A stretch of DNA of 64,000 nucleotides from Pandoraea apista (GCF_001465595.2 NZ_CP013481.2:620001-684000); one strand, 5' to 3'; counted from the first letter of the stretch, positions 36,538-46,172 are shown. The notes: a model not told the origin generated them from the sequence alone. A program made the numbers and translations.

Positions 36538-36798
36538 TCAGCGGCGGTCGTCGGACCAGTCTTCCCGTTTGAGCGGATCGTCGGCGTCGCGCTCGGCCGG
36601 GTCGGAGTTTCGCGGCCCGGCGGGACCGATCGGGTCGACGGTATCGCTCGGCATCGGCCGGATGGCGCGCATTTGGCGAACTCTGCGTTTGGGCGACGGT
36701 TTGCGTCGCATCACGACAATAGCGGCGACGATCACGATCGCCAGCAACACTTCCGGCAGGACCAGCAAGGCCGGATATTCATCGAACAGATTACCCAT
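36538..36798 (-). CDS. Small single-pass membrane protein of unknown function
   Basis: 86 residues. One membrane segment at about residues 10-30 (LLVLPEVLLAIVIVAAIVVM), then a strongly basic stretch (RRKPSPKRRVRQMR) and an acidic, Pro-rich tail. The start has a good AGGAAG Shine-Dalgarno at 9 bases. Its ATG overlaps the ATG of mltA on the other strand in the sequence CATG, so the two genes are divergent with no gap. It is oriented towards apaG, whose end is 28 bases away. I recognise no family. It could be an artefact, but the codon use and Shine-Dalgarno support it. Confidence 0.6.
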   Translation of the reverse strand: MGNLFDEYPALLVLPEVLLAIVIVAAIVVMRRKPSPKRRVRQMRAIRPMPSDTVDPIGPAGPRNSDPAERDADDPLKREDWSDDRR

Positions 36799-37939
36799 GA
36801 CGCTCTTCCTGAATGTGTTCGGGCGGTGGCGCGCCGGCCGGGGCCTGGCGCTCGCTGCGTTTGCCGCACTGCTTTACGGTTGTTCGAGTGTGCCTCCTTC
36901 GGGCACCTATCGTCCAGGCACGCCGCCGTCGACGGTCGCGACACCGCCCTCGGGCGCCGGCCGCATGCAGGCCGTGTCGTGGTCGCAGGTCGAGGGCTGG
37001 CAGGACGATTCGCTCATCGGCGCGCGCCTCGCGCTTTCGCAGAGCTGCGTGAAGCTGGGGCGTCAGAGCAACTGGCAGCCGGCCTGTCGCGCGGCAGAGC
37101 ATCTCGACGATCTGGACCCGGCGGCAGTGAGGCAGTTCTTCGAACAGTACTTTACGCCGTTTCGTATCGCGAACTCCGACGGCACGCAAACGGGCCTGAT
37201 CACGGGCTACTACGAACCGTTGCTGCATGGCTCGCGCGTGCGCGGCGGTATCTATCAGACGCCGCTTTACAAATGGCCCGCCGGCCGTAAAGCCGGATCG
37301 CTGCCCGCGCGTGCCGAACTCATGCGTAGTGGCATGTTGCGCGGTTACGAGCTGGTCTACGTGGACGACCCCATCGAGGCGTTCTTCCTGCAGGTGCAAG
37401 GTTCCGGTCAGGTGCTGCTCGACGACGGCACGGTGATGCGCGTGGGCTATGCCGGCAACAACGACCAGCCTTACAAGTCGATTGGACGCTGGTTGATCGA
37501 TCGCGGCGAGATCACGGCCGCGCAGGCGACAATGCAGGGCATCCGTGCCTGGGCGCGTGCCAATCCGTCGCGCGTGGACGCGCTGCTGGATGTGAATCCG
37601 CGCTTCGTCTTCTTCCGCGAAATGCCTAACCACGGCGTGGGCGGCATCGAAGGCCCGATTGGCGCGCTGGGCGTGCCGCTCACGGCAGAGCGTTCGATTG
37701 CCGTCGATCCGGCGTCGATCCCGCTGGGCAGCCCGGTGTTCCTCTCGACCACGCGTCCGCCCTTCGGCGCTCAGGCGAATGCGCCGATCAACCGGCTGAT
37801 GTTCGCGCAGGATACAGGCAGCGCCATCAAGGGCGGCGTGCGCGCCGACTTCTTCTGGGGGCTGGGCGACGACGCGGGTGATCTGGCCGGACGCATGCGC
37901 CAGAGCGGCCGGATGTGGGTATTTCTGCCCAACCAGTGA
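36797..37939 (+). CDS. mltA: Membrane-bound lytic murein transglycosylase A
   Basis: 380 residues from ATG 36797. A signal peptide ends in the lipobox LLYGC (Cys29). The MltA barrel holds GLITGYYEPLLHGSRV (about 133-148) and the C-terminal 3D domain with FAQDTGSAIKGGVRADFFWG, which carries the catalytic Asp. It cleaves the beta-1,4 bond of peptidoglycan with formation of 1,6-anhydroMurNAc. The Shine-Dalgarno before ATG 36797 is poor; a GTG seven codons in would keep a shorter signal peptide. A strong terminator follows at 37,961. Confidence 0.92.
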   Translation: MTLFLNVFGRWRAGRGLALAAFAALLYGCSSVPPSGTYRPGTPPSTVATPPSGAGRMQAVSWSQVEGWQDDSLIGARLALSQSCVKLGRQSNWQPACRAAEHLDDLDPAAVRQFFEQYFTPFRIANSDGTQTGLITGYYEPLLHGSRVRGGIYQTPLYKWPAGRKAGSLPARAELMRSGMLRGYELVYVDDPIEAFFLQVQGSGQVLLDDGTVMRVGYAGNNDQPYKSIGRWLIDRGEITAAQATMQGIRAWARANPSRVDALLDVNPRFVFFREMPNHGVGGIEGPIGALGVPLTAERSIAVDPASIPLGSPVFLSTTRPPFGAQANAPINRLMFAQDTGSAIKGGVRADFFWGLGDDAGDLAGRMRQSGRMWVFLPNQ

Positions 37940-37954
37940 GGTCGCGCTTCAACG

Positions 37955-37986
37955 AAAAAAGCCCGCGATATTCGCGGGCTTTTTTT
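37955..37986. terminator. Bidirectional terminator between mltA and paaK
   Basis: An 8-bp perfect stem (37961-37968 with 37972-37979) and a 3-base loop, flanked by A6 on the left and T7 on the right, so it can work on both strands between these convergent genes. Confidence 0.9.
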
Positions 37987-38005
37987 GATGGCGACGAATG
38001 CGCAA

Positions 38006-39301
38006 TCAACGCGGACGCTTATCCACCACCCGGCGTGCCTTGCCCACCGAGCGCTCGATGCCGCCGACGGGTTTCACGCGCACGGCACACGACACACCGA
38101 TGAGTGTCTTGATGTCGCGCTTGAGTTCGCTGCCGGCTGTTTGCAGTGCGCTGTCGTCGTGGCAACCCACGGCCGCTTCGACTTCCACCGCCATCGTGTC
38201 CATCGGACCTTCCTTGTCCAGAATGATCTGATAGTGCGGCGAGAGCACCGGCTGACGCAGCAGCAGTTCCTCGATCTGCGAAGGAAACACGTTCACGCCG
38301 CGAATGATCATCATGTCGTCCGAGCGGCCGGTGATCTTCTCCATGCGACGCATCGTGCGTGCCGTACCCGGCAGCAGACGCGTGAGATCGCGCGTGCGGT
38401 AACGAATGATCGGCAGCGCTTCCTTGGTGAGCGAGGTGAACACCAGTTCGCCGAACTCGCCGTCGGGCAACACTTCGCCCGTCTCCGGGTCGATGATTTC
38501 CGGGAAGAAGTGATCTTCCCAGATGGTCGGTCCGTCTTTCGTTTCGGCACATTCGCAAGCCACGCCCGGGCCCATCACTTCCGACAGACCGTAGATGTCG
38601 ACCGCGTCGATGCCCATGCGCTTTTCGATGGCCGAGCGCATGTCGTTCGTCCAGGGCTCGGCCCCGAAGATACCGATACGCAGCGACGAGTCGGCCGCCA
38701 CCATGCCCTGACGTTCGAGTTCGTCGGCAATCGCCAGCATGTAGCTCGGCGTGACCATGATGATGTCGGGCTTGAAGTCCTGGATCAGTTGCACCTGCTT
38801 TTCGGTCTGTCCGCCGCCGAACGGGATGACCGTCAGGCCTGCGCGCTCCGCACCGTAGTGCGCCCCAAGACCGCCCGTGAACAGACCGTAGCCGTAGCTG
38901 ATGTGCACCTTGTCGCCGCGGCGCGCGCCCGATGCACGGATCGAGCGTGCGACCAGATCGGCCCACGTGCTGATGTCGTTGGCGGTGTAGCCCACGACCG
39001 TCGGCTTGCCCGTAGTGCCCGAAGATGCGTGCACGCGGGAGACCTGCTCCATCGGTACCGCAAACATGCCGAACGGATAGCTGTCGCGCAGATCCTGTTT
39101 CGTCGTGAACGGGAACTTGGCCAGATCGGCCAGCGAGGTCAGATCGTCCGGATGGACGCCGGCTTCGTCGAATTTCCGGCGATAGACCGGCGAATTCTCA
39201 TAGGCATGCCGCAACGTCGTCTTCAGACGTTCGAGCTGAAGGCTGCGCAGTTCGTCGAGGCTCGCTTTCTCGATCGGCTCGAGCGGCAGGGCGGTGGTCA
39301 T
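38006..39301 (-). CDS. paaK: Phenylacetate-CoA ligase
   Basis: 431 residues. An adenylate-forming enzyme that activates phenylacetate to phenylacetyl-CoA. The AMP-binding P-loop is SSGTTGKP at residues 93-100; further motifs are YGLSEVMGPG near 238-247 and RTRDLTRLLPG near 325, with the C-terminal lid domain MKIIGRSDDM-like EKITGRSDDMMIIRGVNVFPSQIEE. The start has AAGGAG. It is the last gene of the paaN-thiolase-paaG-paaI-paaK row. Confidence 0.97.
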   Translation of the reverse strand: MTTALPLEPIEKASLDELRSLQLERLKTTLRHAYENSPVYRRKFDEAGVHPDDLTSLADLAKFPFTTKQDLRDSYPFGMFAVPMEQVSRVHASSGTTGKPTVVGYTANDISTWADLVARSIRASGARRGDKVHISYGYGLFTGGLGAHYGAERAGLTVIPFGGGQTEKQVQLIQDFKPDIIMVTPSYMLAIADELERQGMVAADSSLRIGIFGAEPWTNDMRSAIEKRMGIDAVDIYGLSEVMGPGVACECAETKDGPTIWEDHFFPEIIDPETGEVLPDGEFGELVFTSLTKEALPIIRYRTRDLTRLLPGTARTMRRMEKITGRSDDMMIIRGVNVFPSQIEELLLRQPVLSPHYQIILDKEGPMDTMAVEVEAAVGCHDDSALQTAGSELKRDIKTLIGVSCAVRVKPVGGIERSVGKARRVVDKRPR

Positions 39302-39397
39302 GACTGTCTCCTTGGGGCTTTCTACTACTTACTGTTGCTAACTTTTACGCAGGTGTCTCGCGAACCCGTATCCGGACTCGCGTATTGCCGGGGCGTG

Positions 39398-39856
39398 TCA
39401 GACGACGTTGCCCTTGATCTGTGCGGACTTGCCGCGGAACATTGCGACCACGTCGCCGGCCGAGTTCGTCAAACGAATGTCGTAAATCCCATGACGCCCC
39501 GAGAGCACCTGCTCTTGCGCTTCTGCCGTGAGCGTGTCGCCGCCCGCGACCGGCTTCAGGAATTCGATGCTGCACCCGGCCGCCACCGTGTTGATGTTGT
39601 AGCTGTTGCACGCAAATGCGAAGGTCGAGTCGGCCAGCGTGAACATCAGGCCGCCGTGGCAGATGGCGTGACCGTTGAGGAATTCGTCACGAATGCGCAT
39701 CGTCATGCGTGCATAACCCGGACGCACTTCCTGCAATTCCATACCCAGCCACTGGCTCGCACGGTCGCTGCGGTACATGGCCTCGCCCGTGGCGCGGGCA
39801 AGTTCTTCCGGGGTCATCTCGCTGCTTGCCTTGGGGGCGGGGGAGGTCAGGCTCAT
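39398..39856 (-). CDS. paaI: Phenylacetate pathway hotdog thioesterase PaaI
   Basis: 152 residues, hotdog fold. The active-site segment is HAICHGGLMFTLADSTFAFACN (split about 72-93), with the catalytic Asp in LADS. PaaI hydrolyses stalled hydroxyphenylacetyl-CoA and similar esters and so frees CoA when the pathway jams. The start at 39854-39856 (MSLTSPAPKASS) is preferred over a longer in-frame start with atypical residues. It lies between paaG and paaK in the same direction. Confidence 0.95.
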   Translation of the reverse strand: MSLTSPAPKASSEMTPEELARATGEAMYRSDRASQWLGMELQEVRPGYARMTMRIRDEFLNGHAICHGGLMFTLADSTFAFACNSYNINTVAAGCSIEFLKPVAGGDTLTAEAQEQVLSGRHGIYDIRLTNSAGDVVAMFRGKSAQIKGNVV

Positions 39857-39977
39857 GGTGTCTCTCGTCTTGTTATGGTGTCGGTCTCTCGCGCGGCGCG
39901 GGCGGTCTTGGCGGGCTTCGTGCATCGCTGCCGGGCTTGCGTTTGTGTTTTCCGTGCGCGGTATCCGTGATCCGCAG

Positions 39978-40760
39978 TCAGCGGCCTTCGAATTTCGGCG
40001 CGCGTTTCTCGAGGAATGCGTTCACGCCTTCGGCATAGTCGTACGAAGCACCCAGCGCACGTTGCCCATCGCGCTCGAGATCTAGCTGCTGGTCGAGCGT
40101 GTGGGTGGTCGATGCGTACAGCGCTTCCTTGATGGTCGCGAGCGCCCTGGTGGGTTGTGTCGCCAGGTGGACGGCAAGCTTTTGGGCTTCGGCGAGCAAT
40201 GCCTCGTCGTCGACGCAGCGCCAGATCAGCCCCCACTGTTCGGCCTGCTCGGCCGAGAGCTTGTCGCCGAGCATCGCGAGCCCCATCGCGCGGGCCATGC
40301 CCACGCGCTGCGGCAGGAACCATGTGCCGCCCGTGTCGGGCACCAGACCGATCTTGACGAACGCCTGCACAAAGTTGACCGATGCGCCCGCGAGCACGAT
40401 GTCGCAGGCCAGCGCCAGATTGGCGCCCGCGCCTGCGGCGATGCCGTTGACTGCCGCGATCACCGGCAGCGGCATCGCGCGCAGTTTGCGCACTAGCGGG
40501 TTGAAGTTCTCGTCGATCAGCGCGCCCAGATCGGTCGAAGCGCCCGGCGTAAAGTCGAGATCCGCCAGATCCTGCCCCGCGCAGAAGCCGCGTCCGGCAC
40601 CGGTCAGCACAATAGCGCGCGCGCCTTGTGCCTGTGCGGTATCGAGGGCGTCGCGCAGTTCGGCGTGCATCTGCCGGGTGAAGCTGTTGAGCTTCTCGGG
40701 GCGATTGAGCGTGATTGTCGCGACGTTGGCTTGCAGCGTCAGTTGAACGGTGGCGGTCAT
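39978..40760 (-). CDS. paaG: 1,2-epoxyphenylacetyl-CoA isomerase PaaG
   Basis: 260 residues, crotonase family. It converts ring-1,2-epoxyphenylacetyl-CoA to oxepin-CoA and also isomerises a later enoyl intermediate. Seen: LNRPEKLNSFTRQM (about 18-31), the oxyanion-hole segment GAGRGFCAGQDLADLDF (about 53-69), ALACDIVLAGASVNFVQAFVKIGLVPDTGGTW (about 116-147) with the catalytic Asp. The FCAGQDL is characteristic of PaaG. Within the paa unit, 48 bases after the thiolase. Confidence 0.95.
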   Translation of the reverse strand: MTATVQLTLQANVATITLNRPEKLNSFTRQMHAELRDALDTAQAQGARAIVLTGAGRGFCAGQDLADLDFTPGASTDLGALIDENFNPLVRKLRAMPLPVIAAVNGIAAGAGANLALACDIVLAGASVNFVQAFVKIGLVPDTGGTWFLPQRVGMARAMGLAMLGDKLSAEQAEQWGLIWRCVDDEALLAEAQKLAVHLATQPTRALATIKEALYASTTHTLDQQLDLERDGQRALGASYDYAEGVNAFLEKRAPKFEGR

Positions 40761-40808
40761 CGGTGTCTTCCTCCGGGTGTCTTCTAATGTCGAGGGCGGT
40801 GCGAACGA

Positions 40809-42011
40809 TCAGACGCGCTCGATGGCAATCGCAATGCCCTGGCCTACGCCGATGCACATCGTGCACAGAGCGAAGCGTCCGCCCGTGCGGTGCAACTGGT
40901 ACATCGCGGTGGTCACCAGACGCGCGCCCGAAGCCCCCAGCGGATGGCCCAGCGCAATGGCGCCGCCGTTCGGGTTCACGCGGGCGTCGTCGTCGGCAAT
41001 GCCGAGTTGGCGCAACACGGCCAGACCCTGACTCGCGAAGGCTTCGTTCAGCTCGATTACGTCGAACTGATCCAGCGTCATGTTCAATTGCTTGAGTAGC
41101 TTGAGCGTGGCCGGGGCCGGGCCGATGCCCATGATGCGCGGCGCGACACCGGCGGTCGCCATGCCGAGTACGCGTGCTCGCGGCGTGAGGCCGTGCAGCT
41201 TCGCGGCGCTTTCGCTGGCGAGCAGCAGGGCGCACGCGCCGTCGTTCACGCCCGAGGCATTGCCTGCGGTGACGGTGCCGTCCGGACGCACCACACCCTT
41301 GAGCTTGGCCAGCGACTCGAGACTGGTCGCGCGCGGGTGTTCGTCACGATCAACGACGATCGCGTCGCCCTTCTTCTGTGGGATGGAGACCGGCGTGATT
41401 TCCTGAGCGAGCGTGCCGTCGGCCTGTGCGCGCGCGGCCTTTTCCTGACTGCGCAGCGCGAAGCGGTCCTGGTCTTCGCGGTTGATCTTGAAGTCGTCGG
41501 CCACGTTTTCGGCCGTCTCCGGCATCGAATCCACGCCGTATTGCGCCTTCATCAACGGATTGATGAAGCGCCAGCCAATGGTCGTGTCGAAGATCGCGGC
41601 CTGACGCGCGAACGCGCTGTCGGCCTTGCCCATCACGAACGGCGCGCGGGTCATCGACTCTACGCCGCCGGCAATCATCAGCCCGGCTTCGCCCGCCTTG
41701 ATGGCGCGCGCTGCGCTACCGATGGCGTCCATGCCCGAACCGCACAGGCGGTTGAGCGTGGCGCCCGGCACGTCGATCGGCAACTCGGCGAGCAGCGCGG
41801 CCATGCGCGCCACGTTCCGGTTGTCTTCGCCCGCCTGATTGGCGCAGCCGTAGATGACATCGTCGATCAGCGTCCAGTCGACGTTCGGATTGCGCGCCAT
41901 GAGCGCTTTGAGGGGGATGGCGCCGAGGTTGTCGGCGCGAACGTCTTTCAGGGCGCCGCCGTAGCGGCCGATGGGCGTGCGGATCGCGTCGCAGATGAAG
42001 GCTTCGGTCAT
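40809..42011 (-). CDS. paaJ: 3-oxoadipyl-CoA / 3-oxo-5,6-dehydrosuberyl-CoA thiolase
   Basis: 400 residues, thiolase family. Cys90 in [12 protein letters not shown] is the acyl-accepting Cys; the C-terminal [11 protein letters not shown] carries the base His, and [12 protein letters not shown] holds the second Cys. It performs the two thiolysis steps at the end of phenylacetate catabolism, which give acetyl-CoA and succinyl-CoA. It is also near-identical in kind to PcaF of the beta-ketoadipate pathway, and pcaF would be an equally valid name; the position inside the paa row favours paaJ. Confidence 0.93.
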   Translation of the reverse strand: MTEAFICDAIRTPIGRYGGALKDVRADNLGAIPLKALMARNPNVDWTLIDDVIYGCANQAGEDNRNVARMAALLAELPIDVPGATLNRLCGSGMDAIGSAARAIKAGEAGLMIAGGVESMTRAPFVMGKADSAFARQAAIFDTTIGWRFINPLMKAQYGVDSMPETAENVADDFKINREDQDRFALRSQEKAARAQADGTLAQEITPVSIPQKKGDAIVVDRDEHPRATSLESLAKLKGVVRPDGTVTAGNASGVNDGACALLLASESAAKLHGLTPRARVLGMATAGVAPRIMGIGPAPATLKLLKQLNMTLDQFDVIELNEAFASQGLAVLRQLGIADDDARVNPNGGAIALGHPLGASGARLVTTAMYQLHRTGGRFALCTMCIGVGQGIAIAIERV

Positions 42012-42157
42012 GATGTCTCGTTCCTGTCTTTTCTTGGGGGCGGGGTGCGCGGCGGCCGCGCGACGGCAATTGCCTATGGTAGTGGCTTACCGTCGCGTTG
42101 GCGCGTGCCGTGAGGTGCTTTGCCGCCCCCTCTATCTATATAGATGTGTCGTGACGC

Positions 42158-43852
42158 TCAGGCCGCACCGGTGTCGGACTTCGCCGGCACGTGGTGGCGG
42201 CTCTGTACGACACGGAAGCGATTCGCAACGAACGCCGCGTCGGCAAGGCTGGCGTTTGCCGCCGGGTTGCCGCCAGTGCCGTGGTAATCCGAGTAGGCGG
42301 CGGACTGGTTCACGAACACGCCGCCGGTCAGGTTGAGCGACAGTGCGACGCGACCTTCGATGGCGGCGTCGAGTGCCTGGGCTTCGCCTTCGGGGGTCGT
42401 CGTGTAAGCCGACAGCGTGAGGGCGCCGTGTTCTGCGGCGGTGCGCCCGGCCAGCGCGAACGCTTGTGCGCTGTTGTCGACGGCGATCACGAAGGCGATC
42501 GGGCCGAACCACTCGCGGGTGTAGACGGTGTCGTCAGCGACATCGAGGGCGACGATCAGCGGTGTGCGCACGCGGGCATCGGCAAACGCCGGGTGTTGGA
42601 GCGTCTGGCTGTCGAGCACGATGCGGCCGACTTTGCGGGCTTCGTCGATACGGGCGAGCACACCTTCGTTCTGAATCGCGCCGAGCAGTTCGACCGCCTT
42701 GGCCGGGTCGCTGCACGTTTTCTGAACGCTGCCTGCGATGGCGGCCACGACGTCGTCGAACGACACTTTGCCGTCCGGTGTCTGGATACCGTCGCGCGGA
42801 ATGTAGATGTTCTGCGGCGCGGTGCACATCTGACCCGAGTACAGCGCCAGCGAGAAGCCGATGTTGCGGGCCATCCCTTTCAGGTCGTCTGTCGAATCGA
42901 TCACGATCTGGTTGACACCGGCCTTCTCGGTGTAGACCTGCGCCTGACGGGCGTTGGTCTCCAGCCAGTCGCCGTTGGCGGTGCTGCCGGTGAAGTCGAT
43001 CACACGCACTTCATTGCGCTTGGCCAGTTGCTGGACGATAGCGCCATCGTTCGGGTTGGTGGCGGCGAGCGTGACGACATCCGGATCGAAACCGGCTTCC
43101 TTGAGAACTTCGCGGGCAATCTTGACGGTGATGGCCAGCGGCAGAATCGCGCCCGGATGCGGCTTGACGATGACGGCGTTGCCCGTGGCCAGGCTGGCGA
43201 ACAGACCCGGGTAGCCGTTCCACGTCGGGAACGTGCAGCACCCAAGCACCAATGCCACGCCGCGCGGCACGACGGTGTAGCGCTTTTCCATCGCGAGGGC
43301 CGGGTTCTTGCCTTGCGGTTTTTCCCAGTAAGCGTTTGCCGGAATGCGGCGCAGTTCGTCCCAGGCGTAAGCCACGGCTTCAAGGCCGCGATCCTGAGCG
43401 TGCGGACCGCCGGCCTGGAAGGCCATCATGAAGGCCTGGCCCGTCGTATGCATCACGGCGTTGGCCATTTCGAAGCTGCGGGCGTTCAGACGCTTGAGGA
43501 TCTCAAGCGACACGCCGACCCAGGCGTCCGGCGAAGCGGCACGATACGACTTGTGGGCATCGGTCACACGGGCGAGCAGGGCATCGATCTCGAAACCGGG
43601 ATAGGTCGTGCCGAGTGCAAAGCCAAACGGCGACGCCTCCTGGCCCACGCTACCCGTGCTGCCGCGCTGCTCGAGCGGGAAGGCGGCGTTCAGGTATTGC
43701 TTGAAAGCGGCTTCACCGTCGGCGGCGGCCGTTTCGCCATACGCACGCGGGCTCGGCATTTCCGTGAACGGGCTCCAGTAACCACGCGTGGCGATGGCCT
43801 GAAGGGCGCGCTCGAGAGTCTCTTGGTGTTTGGCGAAGAGGGGATGAGTCAT
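42158..43852 (-). CDS. paaN: Phenylacetic acid degradation protein PaaN (aldehyde dehydrogenase type)
   Basis: 564 residues from the start at 43850-43852 (MTHPLFAKHQETLE). It has the aldehyde dehydrogenase fold with VPRGVALVLGCCTFPTWNGYPG, VIDFTGSTANGDWLE and the catalytic-Cys region SGQMCTAPQNIYIPRDG. Unlike PaaZ it lacks the C-terminal hydratase domain, so it should oxidise the ring-opened semialdehyde but needs a separate hydrolase for ring opening. It is the first gene of the unit and faces a divergent paaF across 513 bases. Confidence 0.95.
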   Translation of the reverse strand: MTHPLFAKHQETLERALQAIATRGYWSPFTEMPSPRAYGETAAADGEAAFKQYLNAAFPLEQRGSTGSVGQEASPFGFALGTTYPGFEIDALLARVTDAHKSYRAASPDAWVGVSLEILKRLNARSFEMANAVMHTTGQAFMMAFQAGGPHAQDRGLEAVAYAWDELRRIPANAYWEKPQGKNPALAMEKRYTVVPRGVALVLGCCTFPTWNGYPGLFASLATGNAVIVKPHPGAILPLAITVKIAREVLKEAGFDPDVVTLAATNPNDGAIVQQLAKRNEVRVIDFTGSTANGDWLETNARQAQVYTEKAGVNQIVIDSTDDLKGMARNIGFSLALYSGQMCTAPQNIYIPRDGIQTPDGKVSFDDVVAAIAGSVQKTCSDPAKAVELLGAIQNEGVLARIDEARKVGRIVLDSQTLQHPAFADARVRTPLIVALDVADDTVYTREWFGPIAFVIAVDNSAQAFALAGRTAAEHGALTLSAYTTTPEGEAQALDAAIEGRVALSLNLTGGVFVNQSAAYSDYHGTGGNPAANASLADAAFVANRFRVVQSRHHVPAKSDTGAA

Positions 43853-43986
43853 GGTTGTGGATGTGTCCGTGTCGGGATGCGGCTGGCGGATTCGCTGTCT
43901 GCCGGCGGGCACGCTCGTGCGGGCGCGCGGCAAGACGCAGGGAACGGCACCGGGTCGTCGTCGATATGTCTCATGAACATTAATTG

Positions 43987-44000
43987 ACCGACCGGTTGGT
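43987..44000. promoter_or_regulatory. Palindromic operator upstream of paaN, TetR/PaaR type
   Basis: ACCGACCGGTTGGT, a 14-bp palindrome with one mismatched pair, in an AT-rich setting 135 bases before paaN and about 365 bases before paaF. From memory it resembles the operator of PaaR, the TetR-family repressor of paa genes in beta-proteobacteria. No regulator gene is in the window. The rest of 43,853-44,365 shows no convincing gene. Confidence 0.55.
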
Positions 44001-44365
44001 TTGTTAATATAGCATCAAATCTTCCGGGCGTGGCGCGCGATGATGCCGGGTTTTCCCCGACGGCTCACGCGGTATCCGGGCAGACATGGCGGCGCGCATT
44101 GCGCATGACCCGGCGCGGGTTGGCGGGCCGTTTGCTTGGCGGAACGAGAGGTGCGTGGCCGGGGGATCGATGGCATCATGCCTAACCACTGCAGTCGACG
44201 CCCGGCGAGTCCGTTACCCGGATTTGCCGCGTGCGCCGCAGCGCCGTTGCGAACCAATGGCGTGTTCATCGCCTTATGCCTGTTTCCGGCGTTTGCGAGG
44301 GTGTCATGCCCAGGCGGCGCCAGCCCCGAACCACAAGACGAGACTTTGACTGGAGGAAGAAGAGG

Positions 44366-45142
44366 ATGACGTACGAGAACATTTTGGTGGAGACGCGCGG
44401 CCGCGTCGGTCTGATCACGCTGAATCGTCCGAAGGCGCTCAATGCGCTGAACGATGCGCTGATGGACGAGTTGGGGACCGCGCTGACCGCTTTCGACGCC
44501 GACGAGGCCATCGGTTGCGTGGTGATTACCGGTAGCGAGAAGGCGTTCGCGGCAGGGGCCGACATCGGCATGATGTCCAAGTACACCTTTGCCGACGTAT
44601 TCAAGGGCGATTACATCACGCGCAATTGGGAAACCGTGCGTCGAATCCGAAAACCGGTGATTGCTGCGGTATCGGGTTTCGCCCTCGGTGGCGGGTGTGA
44701 GCTGGCGATGATGTGCGATTTCATCATCGCGGCCGACAACGCAAAGTTCGGACAACCGGAAATCAAGCTCGGCGTAATTCCGGGCGCGGGCGGCACGCAG
44801 CGTCTCACGCGCGCGGTGTCGAAAGCCAAGGCGATGGACATGTGTCTGACAGCGCGTTTCATGGACGCGACCGAGGCGGAGCGCGCTGGTCTCGTATCGC
44901 GCGTAGTGCCTGCCGACAAGCTGCTCGACGAGGCGATCGGTGCTGCCACGACCATCTGCGAATACTCGCTGCCGGTTGTGATGGCGGCCAAGGAAGCGGT
45001 CAACCGCGCGTTCGAATCGACACTCGACGAAGGCGTGCAGTTCGAGCGTCGCGTGTTCCATTCGCTCTTCGCGCTTGAGGACCAGAAGGAAGGCATGGCG
45101 GCATTCGTCGAGAAGCGCAAGCCGGTTTTCAAACATCGATGA
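44366..45142 (+). CDS. paaF: Enoyl-CoA hydratase, probably 2,3-dehydroadipyl-CoA hydratase PaaF
   Basis: 258 residues, crotonase family. Seen: [15 protein letters not shown] (about 19-33), the oxyanion loop [11 protein letters not shown] (about 61-71), [15 protein letters not shown] (about 104-118, catalytic Glu) and [19 protein letters not shown] (about 130-148, second catalytic Glu region). It hydrates an enoyl-CoA. Position next to the other paa genes and size close to E. coli PaaF suggest the dehydroadipyl-CoA step; a general fatty acid role is also possible. AGGAAGAAGAGG lies before the ATG. Confidence 0.85.
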   Translation: MTYENILVETRGRVGLITLNRPKALNALNDALMDELGTALTAFDADEAIGCVVITGSEKAFAAGADIGMMSKYTFADVFKGDYITRNWETVRRIRKPVIAAVSGFALGGGCELAMMCDFIIAADNAKFGQPEIKLGVIPGAGGTQRLTRAVSKAKAMDMCLTARFMDATEAERAGLVSRVVPADKLLDEAIGAATTICEYSLPVVMAAKEAVNRAFESTLDEGVQFERRVFHSLFALEDQKEGMAAFVEKRKPVFKHR

Positions 45143-45224
45143 GCTTGTCGTAAAGCCGGGATGACCTCCTGTGCGGGGGGCGTCCTATGATAGTCTGCCG
45201 GTTTTTTCAGCAAGGGACGAATCG

Positions 45225-46028
45225 ATGGCGACTAAACGACGTGCGTTCGCGCTGGCCCTGGTCGTGGCCTCCGGGCTGCTGTTGGGGGCTTGCGGGAAGA
45301 AGGAAGAATCGGCTGCGGGCCGGTCGGTCGGACCGGATGGCGCGCAACCTGTGTACGTCGTCGGTTCGGATGCCGCTTATGCGCCATTCGAGTTTGAAAC
45401 CGATACCCGCCAGATCGCTGGCTTCGATATCGATGTGATGAAGGCCGTCGCCGACAAGGCGGGCATCTCCATCCGATTCATCAATACGCCGTTCGAAGGC
45501 ATCTTCAATTCGCTGGTGCAGGGGGATCGGGACATTTTGATTTCGGCCATCACGATTACAGATGAGCGCCGCAAGCAAATGGATTTCTCGACGCCTTATT
45601 TCGAGGCATCGCAGTTGATCGCCGTGCCGATCAATTCGACCGTGCAGAAGTTTGACGATCTGAAGTCGATGAAGGTCGGTGTGCAGACGGCGACCACGGG
45701 CGACGAAGTGGTTCAGAAGCTCATGGGCAAGAACAATCCGTCGGTCAAACGCTTCGAGGGCACGCCGCTGGCGATGAAGGAGCTTGAGGCGGGAGGTGTC
45801 GATGCGGTGGTGGCTGACAACGGCGTCGTGGTGAATTTCATCGCGAACAATCCGGATGCAAAATTGCGTACGGTTGCCGATAGCAGCTTCCCGAAGGAGT
45901 ATTACGGCATTGCGGTGCGTAAGGGCGACACCGAGCTGTTGGCCAAGATCAACAAGGGCATTGATGCAATCAAGTCGGACGGCACGTACGACGCGATCTA
46001 CGAGCGCTACTTTGGCAAGAAGTCCTGA
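45225..46028 (+). CDS. ABC transporter substrate-binding lipoprotein for basic amino acids
   Basis: 267 residues. A signal peptide ends in the lipobox LLLGAC (Cys23). The SBP_bac_3 family pattern is visible: GSDAAYAPFEFE, IAGFDIDVMKAVADKAG, the NTPFEGIFNSL segment and IDAIKSDGTYDAIYERYFGKK at the end. It resembles Glu/Gln or Lys/Arg/His binding proteins. No permease or ATPase gene is next to it. A TATGAT -10-like hexamer is at 45186-45191, and two hairpins follow the stop. The bound amino acid is not clear. Confidence 0.88.
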   Translation: MATKRRAFALALVVASGLLLGACGKKEESAAGRSVGPDGAQPVYVVGSDAAYAPFEFETDTRQIAGFDIDVMKAVADKAGISIRFINTPFEGIFNSLVQGDRDILISAITITDERRKQMDFSTPYFEASQLIAVPINSTVQKFDDLKSMKVGVQTATTGDEVVQKLMGKNNPSVKRFEGTPLAMKELEAGGVDAVVADNGVVVNFIANNPDAKLRTVADSSFPKEYYGIAVRKGDTELLAKINKGIDAIKSDGTYDAIYERYFGKKS

Positions 46029-46052
46029 GGTATCGCGCGCCCTATCTAAGTA

Positions 46053-46114
46053 GCATCGGCACCTGCGGGTGCCGATGCCTGATGAAAAAGCCCCGTCGAG
46101 ACGGGGCTTTTTCA
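46053..46114 (+). terminator. Double hairpin terminator after the binding-protein gene
   Basis: A first hairpin (46053-46063 with 46068-46078, loop TGCG) is followed by a second 14-bp stem (46083-46096 with 46101-46114) that ends in a T5 tract. It isolates the rRNA operon from the upstream gene. Confidence 0.9.
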
Positions 46115-46143
46115 TGGGTTTTCAAAATATTTTCACAAAGGGC

Positions 46144-46172
46144 TTGCCAGGGTTCGGGGTTTTCACTAATAT
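46144..46172 (+). promoter_or_regulatory. rRNA operon promoter P1
   Basis: TTGCCA at 46144-46149, 17-base spacer, TAATAT at 46167-46172, preceded by an A/T-rich stretch (46124-46139) like an UP element. The leader of 46,115-46,611 contains no gene. Confidence 0.6.

Noticed and set aside
42134..42145. Palindrome ATCTATATAGAT between the thiolase and paaN genes
   Set aside because: It is perfect but short, and no regulator or promoter layout supports it.
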